From NCBI RefSeq assembly GCF_000504305.1, contig NZ_KI632512.1:1548250-1612249 (forward strand): 64,000 nt of DNA. Reading direction: 5' to 3'. Below are positions 16,193 through 23,516 of this stretch, piece after piece; position 1 is the stretch's first letter, and every line of letters starts with the position of its first letter. The position numbers and the translations under genes were made by a program. A model generated the notes under the pieces. It was not told the DNA's origin and did no database searches. It saw only the letters and a program-made list of their open reading frames with translations. Source of the DNA: Nitratidesulfovibrio termitidis HI1 (GTDB lineage: Bacteria > Desulfobacterota > Desulfovibrionia > Desulfovibrionales > Desulfovibrionaceae).

Positions 16193-17056
16193 TCAGTACA
16201 CCTTTCTCCGGGCAAACTGGCCACCGAGCACGGTGAAGGTGTTTTCCACGATGAACAGCGCCTCGGGGTCCACGGTAAACACCAGTTCCTCCATGCGCTT
16301 CAGTTGTACGTTGTTGGTCACGGTCATGACGATTTCCCGGTCGTCGCCGGAATACCCGCCCCGCCCTTGCAGGAAGGTTGCCCCCTGTCCCAGTTCGGAA
16401 ACCAGATCGTGCCCGATGCGCCTGCTGTGCTCGGAAATGACGAACACCACCTTGCGCTGGTTGAACAGGGCCAGCACGTATTCCATCGTCACCGCCGCGA
16501 TGAATACCTGGATCAGCGAGGCGATCACCGTGTCCACGGGCATGGAGACGAGGCTGGCGGTGAACAGCACCGCGTTGAAGCAGAAGCCGAACCGTCCGAT
16601 GCCGAGCCCCAGGCGCCGATGCAGGATGATGGCCGCCACGTCCAGCCCGCCGCCGGACCCCAGCGACCGCAGCATGATGCCGCCCCCTGCCCCGCAAATG
16701 ACCCCGGAGGCCACGGCGGCGTACAACTGGTCGTGCACGCCAAGGTCCACCCCCTGAAACACTTCCGCGAACAGCGAGGTGGCCAGCATGCCGTACAGGC
16801 TGTAGAGCAGAAAACGCCGCCCCACGTGCAGCCAGCCCAACGCGAACAGCGGGATGTTGCACAGCAGGTACCAGGCCGCCGGAGACAGCAGGTGGGTGTG
16901 GTACCAGGAAAGCAGCGCGATGCCATAGATGCCGCCGGTAAGAAACCCGTGCCGGGCCACGATGCCCTGCGCCCCAAGGGCAAACAGCGCCGACCCCACG
17001 GTGAGCAGCAGCAGGTTCCAGCGGACGGAATAGGCCAGTTCCTTGCGGGTGAACAT
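16193..17056 (-). CDS. YitT-family membrane protein
   Basis: A 287-residue protein with five or six N-terminal membrane helices (for example NLLLLTVGSALFALGAQGIV, LTGGIYGIALLSWYH) and the YitT glycine-rich stretch GAGGGIMLRSLGSGGGLDVAAIILHRRLG. A soluble C-terminal DUF2179-like domain follows (VVFVISEHSRRIGHDLVSELGQGATFLQGRGGYSG). The role of the family is unsettled. GGGAGG precedes the start codon. A strong terminator-like hairpin sits only about 50 bp before the start, which suggests attenuation or insulation from upstream transcription. Confidence 0.85.
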   Translation of the reverse strand: MFTRKELAYSVRWNLLLLTVGSALFALGAQGIVARHGFLTGGIYGIALLSWYHTHLLSPAAWYLLCNIPLFALGWLHVGRRFLLYSLYGMLATSLFAEVFQGVDLGVHDQLYAAVASGVICGAGGGIMLRSLGSGGGLDVAAIILHRRLGLGIGRFGFCFNAVLFTASLVSMPVDTVIASLIQVFIAAVTMEYVLALFNQRKVVFVISEHSRRIGHDLVSELGQGATFLQGRGGYSGDDREIVMTVTNNVQLKRMEELVFTVDPEALFIVENTFTVLGGQFARRKVY

Positions 17057-17597
17057 GCAAACCTCCCTGCCCGGCCCGGTGCCTGAACGCACACGGCCGA
17101 CATGAAAAAAACAGGGGCGCGCCCCGCCATGCGGCAGGCGCGCCCAGCTCAGCCCGATTCAGCCAGATTCGGGCCAATCCAGCCCAGTCCTCCGCGTACC
17201 GTCGAGACCGTCAGACCATCAGACCGGGGGCGCGTTGGCCGTGCCTCTACCCCGGATGCGGCGCGCGGGCAAGGGTGCGGCCTGGATCAAATGCAACGGA
17301 AACGCCGTCCGCCGCCTGCTGCGGCACGTCATGCGACGTCCGACGTCATGCGATGATCATTTTCAAATTCAACATGTTACATCAGCATGACATTACGAAG
17401 ACCACCGCACACCGCTACGGCAAGATCCTTGGCGCACCCGGCAAAGATGAAAAGATATACCACGAATGGCGCGCCATAGACAGCGGGACGGCAGCGGGAC
17501 AGGAGCCGCATGCAGGGAGGCGATGGGGCAGCGTCGGCCGGGCGCAGGCGATGAGGGAAAGACGGGGAAGGCTGGAACGGGTCGGCGTGTCCGAAGG
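17057..17597. other. Intergenic region upstream of the YitT gene
   Basis: No gene is seen. It contains the minus-strand terminator at 17105-17145, a short direct repeat of ACGTCATGCGA (about 17327-17354) and an AT-richer patch (17355-17400) that could carry the promoter. Confidence 0.5.
17105..17145 (-). terminator. Terminator-like hairpin in the YitT leader
   Basis: On the minus strand GGGCGCGCC pairs with GGCGCGCCC and is followed by CTG and seven T. It lies upstream of the YitT start and past the end of the next minus-strand gene. Confidence 0.75.
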
Positions 17598-18131
17598 TCA
17601 GGGGCGGTCGCAGTCGGGCCAGACCAGGCCGGGCACTTCGGTGCGCAGGGTGCGGCACAGGGTGCGGCCATTCTCGGCCATGAACAGCGCCTCGTTTTCC
17701 AGGCGCAGGCGAAAGCCGGTGGAGTCGACGCGTGCATCGCCCCCCTGACGACAGATCGCCCCACCACCGTCCAGGGTACGTTCCAGCCGCGAGGCGGATT
17801 CGTTGGCCCGGCGAAACGCACTGCGCAGCATTTCCTGCTTGGGGTCGTTCTCCACCAGCAGCAGCCGTTTCATGGCCGCCTCGGACGCCCGGCGCACGCC
17901 CCGCACGCTGTCCATGTCCCGGACGATGCGATCACACACCGGGCCTTCGCCATAGGCATCCGCAAGCTGCGCGCCGGTGCGAATGAACTGCTGCACGGCA
18001 TCGGCATCCTGCCCCAGGGTGCTGCCCGCCGCGTGGACGATGGGGCCGGGCAGCAGCAGGCACACGGCCAATGCACACGCGGCCAGGACATGTGGCACGG
18101 GCATCCTCGGGGCGCCCCCCCGGGTGACCAT
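17598..18131 (-). CDS. Exported hypothetical protein
   Basis: A 177-residue protein with a signal peptide (PHVLAACALAVCLLLPGPIVHAAG, cleavage probably after HAA). The mature part is helical and charged (DADAVQQFIRTGAQLADAYG, RASEAAMKRLLLVENDPKQEML) with cysteines in VCDRI, AICRQ, TLCRT and PDCDRP that could form two disulfides in the periplasm. The start at 18131 has AAGGAAAGG upstream. No family is recognised. Confidence 0.65.
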   Translation of the reverse strand: MVTRGGAPRMPVPHVLAACALAVCLLLPGPIVHAAGSTLGQDADAVQQFIRTGAQLADAYGEGPVCDRIVRDMDSVRGVRRASEAAMKRLLLVENDPKQEMLRSAFRRANESASRLERTLDGGGAICRQGGDARVDSTGFRLRLENEALFMAENGRTLCRTLRTEVPGLVWPDCDRP

Positions 18132-18438
18132 GCCGCCTTTCCTTGCCAGGCATGGCGCCATGCCTGGAGCCGGGCCTGGAGCCAGGGCGGAAATGCAGCC
18201 AGCACCGTCGCGGAGCAAATGTAAAGTTTTGTAAAGATGCGCGGGCATTCAGCCCCTCTATATGCCCCGCCCTGCGAATGCAACCCTCTGCTCCGTTTGT
18301 GCTCCTGCCCTGCCCATTCCATCGGTTCCGCCGTACGGAATCGCACGGCGTGCGCGGTGGGCCGCAAACGCAGCAGCCCCCGGCGTGGGGGCGCCGGGGG
18401 CCGTGCGTGAGAATACCTTCGGTAGGAGAGAGCGTCGT
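18132..18438. other. Intergenic region
   Basis: No gene is seen. It holds a G/C hairpin at 18376-18401 that may end the TSUP gene transcript, and presumably the promoter of the exported protein gene at its left side. Confidence 0.5.
18376..18401 (-). terminator. Possible terminator of the TSUP gene
   Basis: The 10 bp stem GCCCCCGGCG / CGCCGGGGGC lies about 40 bp past the stop; the T tail on the minus strand (GCTGCTGCGTTT) is weak. Confidence 0.45.
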
Positions 18439-19236
18439 CTACAGCAGCTTCAGCAGCATGCGCGTGGCCACAACGATGAGCAGCACGGCAAAGATGCGCT
18501 TCAGCCGCGCGACCGGCAGGTTGTGCGCCAGCCGGGCTCCCAGTGGAGCCGTCAGCACGCTGGCGCAGACAATGCCGACCAGGGCGGGGAGGTAAACGAA
18601 CCCGAAGGTGTTCGCGGGCAGGCCCTGGGTAGCCAGCCCGTTAACTATGTAGCCCACGGTGCCGGACACCGCGATGGGAAAGCCGATGGCGGCGGAGGTG
18701 CCGATGGCCGTGTGCATGGCCACGTTGCACCAGGCCATGAACGGCACCGACAGCGTACCGCCGCCGATGCCCACGAGGCTGGACACCCCGCCGATGACGT
18801 TGCCCATGCCGAACATGCCCATGGCGCCGGGCAGTTCGCGCGAGGCCTTGGGCTTGATGTCCAGCAGCATCTGCGCCGCCACCCAGTACAGGAAGCAGAC
18901 GAAGAAGCCCTTGAGGAAATTCGTGGAAAGCTGGGCCACCACCCACGTGCCGATGAGCGTGCCGGTGATGATGCCGGGGGTGATGCGCCACACCACGTTC
19001 CACAGCACGGCCCCGCGCTTGTGGTGTGCCCGGAAGCTGGAGATGGAGGTGAACATGATGCTGGCCATGGACGTGCCCAACGCCAGATGCTGCAGATGCT
19101 CGTTCGGAATGGACTGCCATTCGAACGCGAAATTGAGCATGGGCACGATGACCAGCCCGCCGCCCACGCCGAGCAGCCCGGCAAGAACGCCCGCCAGGGC
19201 GCCGAGAATCAGATAGACCGCGAGGGAAAGAAGCAT
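18439..19236 (-). CDS. TSUP (TauE/SafE) family sulfite or organosulfur exporter
   Basis: A 265-residue inner-membrane protein with about eight helices. The first repeat has the family signature LGALAGVLAGLLGVGGGLVIVPML and the second GNVIGGVSSLVGIGGGTLSVPFM. TSUP proteins move sulfite, sulfoacetate, thiosulfate or related anions. The start at 19236 (MLLSLAV) follows GGAGAA. It lies just after the alpha-hydroxy-acid oxidase on the same strand, separated by 200 bp with two palindromes, so co-transcription is doubtful. The substrate is unknown; in a sulfate reducer a sulfur anion is plausible. Confidence 0.88.
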   Translation of the reverse strand: MLLSLAVYLILGALAGVLAGLLGVGGGLVIVPMLNFAFEWQSIPNEHLQHLALGTSMASIMFTSISSFRAHHKRGAVLWNVVWRITPGIITGTLIGTWVVAQLSTNFLKGFFVCFLYWVAAQMLLDIKPKASRELPGAMGMFGMGNVIGGVSSLVGIGGGTLSVPFMAWCNVAMHTAIGTSAAIGFPIAVSGTVGYIVNGLATQGLPANTFGFVYLPALVGIVCASVLTAPLGARLAHNLPVARLKRIFAVLLIVVATRMLLKLL

Positions 19237-19336
19237 GTCTGGTTCTCCGCGTTGCGGGCAGTGCGCGGCCCGCGTGGTTCCGGCCATGGCGCGCGGCGTG
19301 CCGCCGGACACCGGGTTGCCGGACATCGGGGTGATG

Positions 19337-19427
19337 GTCCGGCGGCAGCCTGCTCAGGCAGCCGCCGGACCGGATATCCGTCAGGATTGCACATGCGGAT
19401 GCTCGCATGTTGGCGCGCCAACATGCG
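19337..19427. repeat. Two palindromes downstream of the FMN oxidase gene
   Basis: A hairpin with one mismatch in its 16 bp arms (19337-19370, GTCCGGCGGCAGCCTG type) and a perfect 24 bp palindrome at 19404-19427 centred on GGCGCGCC. On the minus strand they follow the stop of the FMN oxidase gene and could end its transcript, although neither has a good T run. Confidence 0.6.
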
Positions 19428-19443
19428 AAAACGCCATGTGCAA

Positions 19444-20463
19444 CTACATGCGCAGGGCATGGCGGCCAATGGACGCCACATTGGCGCTGCCGGTCAGCAC
19501 CATGGCCTGCACCAGCTGGCCCTTGATGGTATCCACCAGCATGACCACCCCGTCCTTCAGGCCGCCCACGGCGGCAATGGAGAAGGGGCGGCCCAGCATC
19601 ACGGCGTCGGCCCCCAGGGCCAGCATCTTGAACACGTCCACACCGTCGCGCACGCCGCCGTCGGCCAGGATGGCGATGCGCCCCTTCACCGCGTCGGCGA
19701 TTTCGGGCAGCACCTCGGCGGTGCCGGGGGCATGGTCGAGCACGCGGCCCCCGTGGTTGGACACCACGATGCCGTCAGCGCCCACCTCGACGGCCAGGCT
19801 GGCGTCGATGGTGGTCATGATGCCCTTGAGGATGAACGCCATGCCCCTGGCCTTGACCTTGGACACGATGCGCGAAAGTTCCGCCGGGGTCTTGGGGCCC
19901 ACGGGGCGGCCCATCTTGCGCAGGGTGACGAGACCCGCCGCGTCGATGTCCATGCCGATGGCCGGGCAGCCCAGTTCCATCGCCCGGTCGATCTTTTCGT
20001 CCAGTTCCGCGCCATCCCACGGCTTGATGAACGGGATGCCCCGTCCGCCCGCGCCTGTGATGGCCGCGAAGCCCGCGTCGATGATGAACGGGGGCACGCC
20101 GTCGCCGGTGCCGCCGATGATGCCGCGTTCGGCGCAGCCGCTCACCACGGCGGCCGCGTAGTCTTCTTCGCTCACGCCGCCGCCCATGTTGAAGGATACG
20201 CCGCCGATGGGCGCTGCCAGCACGGGCATGTCCAGGGCGATGCCACACACGGTGGTGGAGGTGTCGGGCTCCTTCACGTCGTGCACCAGGCGCATGTTCA
20301 GGCGCACGGCGGCCAGGGCATCAAGGTTGGCGCCAAAGGTTGCGCCGGTGCCCAGGCCGCCCATGCCGGGCACCTCGCCCGAGCAGGCCTTGCCGTTGCA
20401 CACCGGGCAGACCCGACAGTAGCCCTTCATCAGTTGGCGTGCCTTGTCGCGAACTTCCTTCAT
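19444..20463 (-). CDS. FMN-dependent alpha-hydroxy-acid oxidase/dehydrogenase
   Basis: A 339-residue TIM-barrel flavoprotein of the lactate/glycolate oxidase group, which oxidises L-2-hydroxy acids to 2-oxo acids. The catalytic His-Arg motif SNHGGRVLD is present, as are LAAPIGG, AFILKGIMTTIDASLAVEVGADGIVV and ILADGGVRDGVDVFKMLALGADAVMLGRP for the FMN phosphate site. The N-terminus has an unusual cysteine run, C16-x2-C19-x2-C22-x4-C27, not needed in classic enzymes and perhaps binding a cluster. GGAGGG is better spaced for the ATG at 20463 than for 20466. It is downstream of a FadR-type regulator on the same strand, which probably controls it. The exact substrate (lactate, glycolate) is inferred. 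Confidence 0.85.
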   Translation of the reverse strand: MKEVRDKARQLMKGYCRVCPVCNGKACSGEVPGMGGLGTGATFGANLDALAAVRLNMRLVHDVKEPDTSTTVCGIALDMPVLAAPIGGVSFNMGGGVSEEDYAAAVVSGCAERGIIGGTGDGVPPFIIDAGFAAITGAGGRGIPFIKPWDGAELDEKIDRAMELGCPAIGMDIDAAGLVTLRKMGRPVGPKTPAELSRIVSKVKARGMAFILKGIMTTIDASLAVEVGADGIVVSNHGGRVLDHAPGTAEVLPEIADAVKGRIAILADGGVRDGVDVFKMLALGADAVMLGRPFSIAAVGGLKDGVVMLVDTIKGQLVQAMVLTGSANVASIGRHALRM

Positions 20464-20624
20464 CATGTCCCTCCGTTGCCAGGCGAACATGGGCGGCGCG
20501 GGCCGGGCCCGCACCGGGCGCGGTTCGCCCTGGGCGTCGTTGGCGTGATGCGCGCCCGAGACACCGGAACGCGCGGTGAGTGGTCTTGCCGCCTGCGTGG
20601 TCATGCGTGGTTGCTCATGGGGGG

Positions 20625-21341
20625 TCATTCCCCCGACCATTCGAGGGCAATTTCCTCGACGTGCAGAATATGTTCGTGCATGGCGCGAAAGGCCGCCTGG
20701 GGGTCGCGCGCCTCCATGGCGGCGAGAATGTTGGCGTGGGTCTCGACGGCCCACTGGCGGCGGTCTTCGGTCTGCAGGGTGAAATCGCGGCTGTCGGTAA
20801 GGATGTCGTGCAGGCGCGTCAGCACTTCCTGCACCACCGTGTTGCGGGTGGCGCGGGCGATGATCATGTGGAATTCCACGTCGGCGTCGGACCCGGTGTT
20901 GCCGCCGCCTATCTCGGCGATCTGGGCATCCAGGGCGCGGCGCAGGGCCGCAAGGTCGCCGTCGCTGACGTGGGCCGCGGCCAGCGCGGCGATCTGCGGT
21001 TCCAGCAGGCGACGGAATTCCAGCACCTCGCGCAGCTTGGCGCGGCGCTGCTCGATGATGGCGGCCAGCGGCTCGATGAGCGTTTCTTCCGTGTCGTCCA
21101 GCACGTAGGTGCCGTCGCCAAGGCGGCTGGTGACGATGCGCTGCTGCTCCAGCGAGCGGATGGCCTCGCGCACGCAATGGCGCGAGACCCCGAACAGTTC
21201 GGCCAGACGGCGTTCGGGGGGCAGCTTGTCGCCGGATTTCAGTTCGCCCTTCTCGATGAGGTCGCGGATCTGCCCCACGATTTCCTCGTGCAGGCGGATG
21301 CGGCGCGCGGGCTTGAAGGCGGGGGTCATCTGCGCTTTCAC
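20625..21341 (-). CDS. GntR/FadR-family regulator of the hydroxy-acid oxidase
   Basis: A 238-residue repressor or activator with an N-terminal winged helix (LHEEIVGQIRDLIEKGELKSGDKLPPERRLAELFGVSRHCVREAIRSLEQQRIV) and a C-terminal FCD ligand domain with the metal-binding pattern of the LldR branch (EFRRLLEPQIAALAA, DVEFHMIIARATRN, ETHANILAAMEARD). The GTG at 21341 is chosen because GGGAGGG lies 7 bp before it; the ATG five codons later has no Shine-Dalgarno. A 35 bp palindromic operator lies about 45 bp upstream. It probably senses lactate or glycolate and controls the neighbouring oxidase and itself. Confidence 0.88.
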   Translation of the reverse strand: MKAQMTPAFKPARRIRLHEEIVGQIRDLIEKGELKSGDKLPPERRLAELFGVSRHCVREAIRSLEQQRIVTSRLGDGTYVLDDTEETLIEPLAAIIEQRRAKLREVLEFRRLLEPQIAALAAAHVSDGDLAALRRALDAQIAEIGGGNTGSDADVEFHMIIARATRNTVVQEVLTRLHDILTDSRDFTLQTEDRRQWAVETHANILAAMEARDPQAAFRAMHEHILHVEEIALEWSGE

Positions 21342-21383
21342 GCAACGGCCCTCCCGGGCAGTGGGGTGTGCGAACGGATTGCA

Positions 21384-21418
21384 GAATTGGTACAACCATT
21401 CACTGGTTGAACCAATTC
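21384..21418. promoter_or_regulatory. Nested palindromic operator of the GntR/FadR regulator
   Basis: GAATTGGTACAACCA (21384-21398), a 5 nt spacer and TGGTTGAACCAATTC (21404-21418) are inverted repeats with one mismatch. The outer ATTGGT/ACCAAT and inner CAACCA/TGGTTG fit FadR/LldR-type half-sites. Confidence 0.75.
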
Positions 21419-21504
21419 ACCCGAACATGCCCCCCCTGTCAACGAAAATCCGCGCCGGATGTGGTCCGGCGGGCAATGCAACCGGTCGGGCGTCATGAGC
21501 GGAC

Positions 21505-21537
21505 AAAAAACGCGCGGCCCCGAAGGACCGCGCGTTA
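21505..21537 (-). terminator. Terminator of the DUF3124 gene
   Basis: On the minus strand AACGCGCGGTCC, loop TTCG, then GGGCCGCGCGTT followed by TTTT. It lies 65 bp past the stop. Confidence 0.85.
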
Positions 21538-21602
21538 CACCTTGAATATCTATCTGTCTCAGCCGCAAAACCGCGAAAGCTGCTGGCACGTCGCAAGAGG
21601 GA

Positions 21603-22226
21603 CTATTTCACGCCGCCGATGACCTTCCCCTCCGTAATGAACGAGATGCCCTGCGACGACACGGTGCCGATCATCACCCCCTGGGCCAGGGGTTGCGACA
21701 CCGGTCCGGCGGCGCGCCACACCACGATGAATGCGGGGCCGGAACCGCCCAGGGTGTCCGATTCTTCCACCACGAACTGGGCGGAACCCAGCGGCGGCAA
21801 CTGGCGGGGGCTTTCCAGGTAGCTGCGCACCGTCTTGCCCTGTTCGTCCACGTAGCGCACCTCCATCAGGGTGATGGGCACGCGCTGGTCGGTGTTGCGC
21901 ACCGAAAGCATGGTGGTGATGTTCAGGGTGCGGCCCCGATTGCCATAGACCACCGAGGAATACACCGGCACGTAGATGGTCTGGCCCACGGCCATTTCCG
22001 CCCGGGCCTCACCGGGAAGAACGGACAACGCGGGCAACGCGGACAACGCGGACAACGCGAGTTGGGCCGTTTGGGCGGTCGCCGCCCGATACTGCGTGGG
22101 CACGGGCAGCGCGGCAAGGCCGCAGCACAGCGCAAGGCAGGCGGTCACACGCAGGGCAGCCCCGCGCATGCGCGCAATCATGGGCCGTAGCCCAGCCAGG
22201 CAGGACAGACAGGACAGGCGGGACAT
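21603..22226 (-). CDS. DUF3124-type exported protein
   Basis: A 207-residue protein with an N-terminal export signal (RVTACLALCCGLAALPVP) followed by a Leu/Ser/Ala-rich linker coded by tandem 9 bp units (22023-22059). The conserved domain starts at GQTIYVPVYSSVVYGNRGRTLNITTMLSVRNTDQ and has LMEVRYVDEQGKTVRSYL, FVVEESDTLGGSGPAFIVVWRA and GVMIGTVSSQGISF, the DUF3124 pattern. AAGGAG precedes the ATG at 22226. It is probably periplasmic; the function is unknown. It lies 24 bp after an ArsR-type regulator on the same strand and may be under its control. Confidence 0.78.
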   Translation of the reverse strand: MSRLSCLSCLAGLRPMIARMRGAALRVTACLALCCGLAALPVPTQYRAATAQTAQLALSALSALPALSVLPGEARAEMAVGQTIYVPVYSSVVYGNRGRTLNITTMLSVRNTDQRVPITLMEVRYVDEQGKTVRSYLESPRQLPPLGSAQFVVEESDTLGGSGPAFIVVWRAAGPVSQPLAQGVMIGTVSSQGISFITEGKVIGGVK

Positions 22227-22250
22227 GTGAAACGCTCCTTGCGCCGCCGG

Positions 22251-22745
22251 TCAGCGGCTTTCCTGCACGTGGTCCAGCGCCTGGCGGAACAGGTGCAGCA
22301 CGTGGTCGTCGTCCAGGGAGTAGAAGGCGTTCTTGCCGTCGCGGCGCACCCGCACCAGCTTGGCCGCGCGCAGCAGGCGCAACTGGTGGGAAACGGCGGA
22401 CTGGCTGTGCCCCACCACGGCGGCCAGGTCGCACACGCACAACTCGTCACCGGCCAGCGCCTCGAGAATGCGCACTCTGGTGCGGTCGCCCAGCAACCGG
22501 AAGGTGGCGGCCAGTTCGGCCATGTCCTCGTCCGGGGCCATGCGGGCGCGTACCCGCGCGATGACGTCGGCATGCTCGCAATGCTGCTGACATACCGGGG
22601 CCTCGGCAAGGTCAAGGTCGCCCGCACCCGACCCTGCGGCCCTGCCGGGCACGCATGCGGCCTTGCGGGCACGGGCGCGTCCGGAACGGGGCGCCGCGCC
22701 GGGGCTGGCGGGTTGCGTGGCGTCTGGGGCGTCTGGGGCGCTCAC
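22251..22745 (-). CDS. ArsR/SmtB-family metal-sensing repressor
   Basis: A 164-residue repressor. The winged helix is LAATFRLLGDRTRVRILEALAGDELCVCDLAAVVGHSQSAVSHQLRLLRAAKLVRVRRDGKNAFYSL. It has the cysteine metal site ELCVCD (alpha-3N type), N-terminal cysteines in CQQHCEH, and the alpha-5 site DDHVLHLFRQALDHVQE, so it resembles CadC/SmtB sensors of Zn, Cd or Pb. The GTG at 22745 is preferred, with AGGAG 10 bp upstream, because the longer ATG frame (22898) runs into the terminator of the upstream cheW gene. No metal efflux pump is adjacent. The DUF3124 gene downstream is the nearest possible target. Confidence 0.85.
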   Translation of the reverse strand: MSAPDAPDATQPASPGAAPRSGRARARKAACVPGRAAGSGAGDLDLAEAPVCQQHCEHADVIARVRARMAPDEDMAELAATFRLLGDRTRVRILEALAGDELCVCDLAAVVGHSQSAVSHQLRLLRAAKLVRVRRDGKNAFYSLDDDHVLHLFRQALDHVQESR

Positions 22746-22880
22746 CGGTTGCGGACTCCTGCGGCGGCATGCCGCCTGTTGCGGGCCGGGCCCACAACGC
22801 AGGAAATCGCGGCGGGCAACGGCCAGTGTCGCAAGGCTACCCGGAACACCGGGACGACGCAAGGCCCCCGGCGCCATACG

Positions 22881-22912
22881 AAAACGGGCCGGACGCATGC
22901 GCCCGGCCCGTT
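22881..22912 (-). terminator. Terminator of the MCP-cheW operon
   Basis: On the minus strand AACGGGCCGG pairs with CCGGCCCGTT and is followed by TTCG. It lies 40 bp past the cheW stop. Confidence 0.8.
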
Positions 22913-22952
22913 GCGGATGTCGTGTACGTTACGCCTGCGGCGTGTCCGCGTG

Positions 22953-23492
22953 CTACGAGGGCGGGCCTTCGCCGCCAGCCATGGCGGCGGCTGGCATGCC
23001 GCCGTCGCCCGCCAGGGGTACGCCGCCGATGGCGGCCCCGGTGGCGGCCAGTTCTTCCACCGAGAAGATGCGGTTGCCATCCAGGATGATCACGAAGCCG
23101 TCGTTGCGGTGCCCCATGCCCTTGATGAAGTCCTGCCGCACGGCGGTGCCCATGCGCGGGGCTGGCTCTATGGCGTCGGACGGAATCTCTATGACCTCGC
23201 GCACCGAATCCACCAGCGTGCCGATGACGGCGGCCTCGCCCTCGAGTTCGGCCTCGACGATGATGATGCAGGTGTTCACCGTGTCGGTCGTCGGCTCCAT
23301 GCCGAACTTGCGGCGCAACTCCAGCACGGGCACGGCGCGCCCGCGCAGGTTGATGACCCCGCGCATGAATTCCGGCGTACGCGGTATGCGCGTGATGGCG
23401 GTCAGTTCAAGCACCTCGCGCACGGTGCCGATGTCCAGCGCGAACACCTCTTCGCCAAGGGTGAAGGTCAGATACTGGCTGCTCTCGTACAT
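22953..23492 (-). CDS. cheW: Chemotaxis coupling protein CheW
   Basis: CheW links chemoreceptors to the kinase CheA. The 179-residue protein has the CheW SH3-like fold: QYLTFTLGEEVFALDIGTVREVLEL, RIPRTPEFMRGVINLRGRAVPVLELRRKFGM and IGTLVDSVREVIEI. The last 25 residues are a Gly/Ala/Pro-rich tail beyond the domain. GGGAGG precedes the ATG. It lies 24 bp downstream of an MCP gene on the same strand, so the two form a receptor-adaptor operon; no cheA is in the window. Confidence 0.93.
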   Translation of the reverse strand: MYESSQYLTFTLGEEVFALDIGTVREVLELTAITRIPRTPEFMRGVINLRGRAVPVLELRRKFGMEPTTDTVNTCIIIVEAELEGEAAVIGTLVDSVREVIEIPSDAIEPAPRMGTAVRQDFIKGMGHRNDGFVIILDGNRIFSVEELAATGAAIGGVPLAGDGGMPAAAMAGGEGPPS

Positions 23493-23516
23493 GCTGCCTC
23501 CCGAAGCTGGCCAGCG

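Noticed and set aside
18262-21108. 948-residue plus-strand ORF opposite the TSUP, FMN oxidase and GntR genes
   Set aside because: It is antisense to three well-supported genes and its protein is His/Gly/Ala-rich with no domain; a GC-driven shadow.
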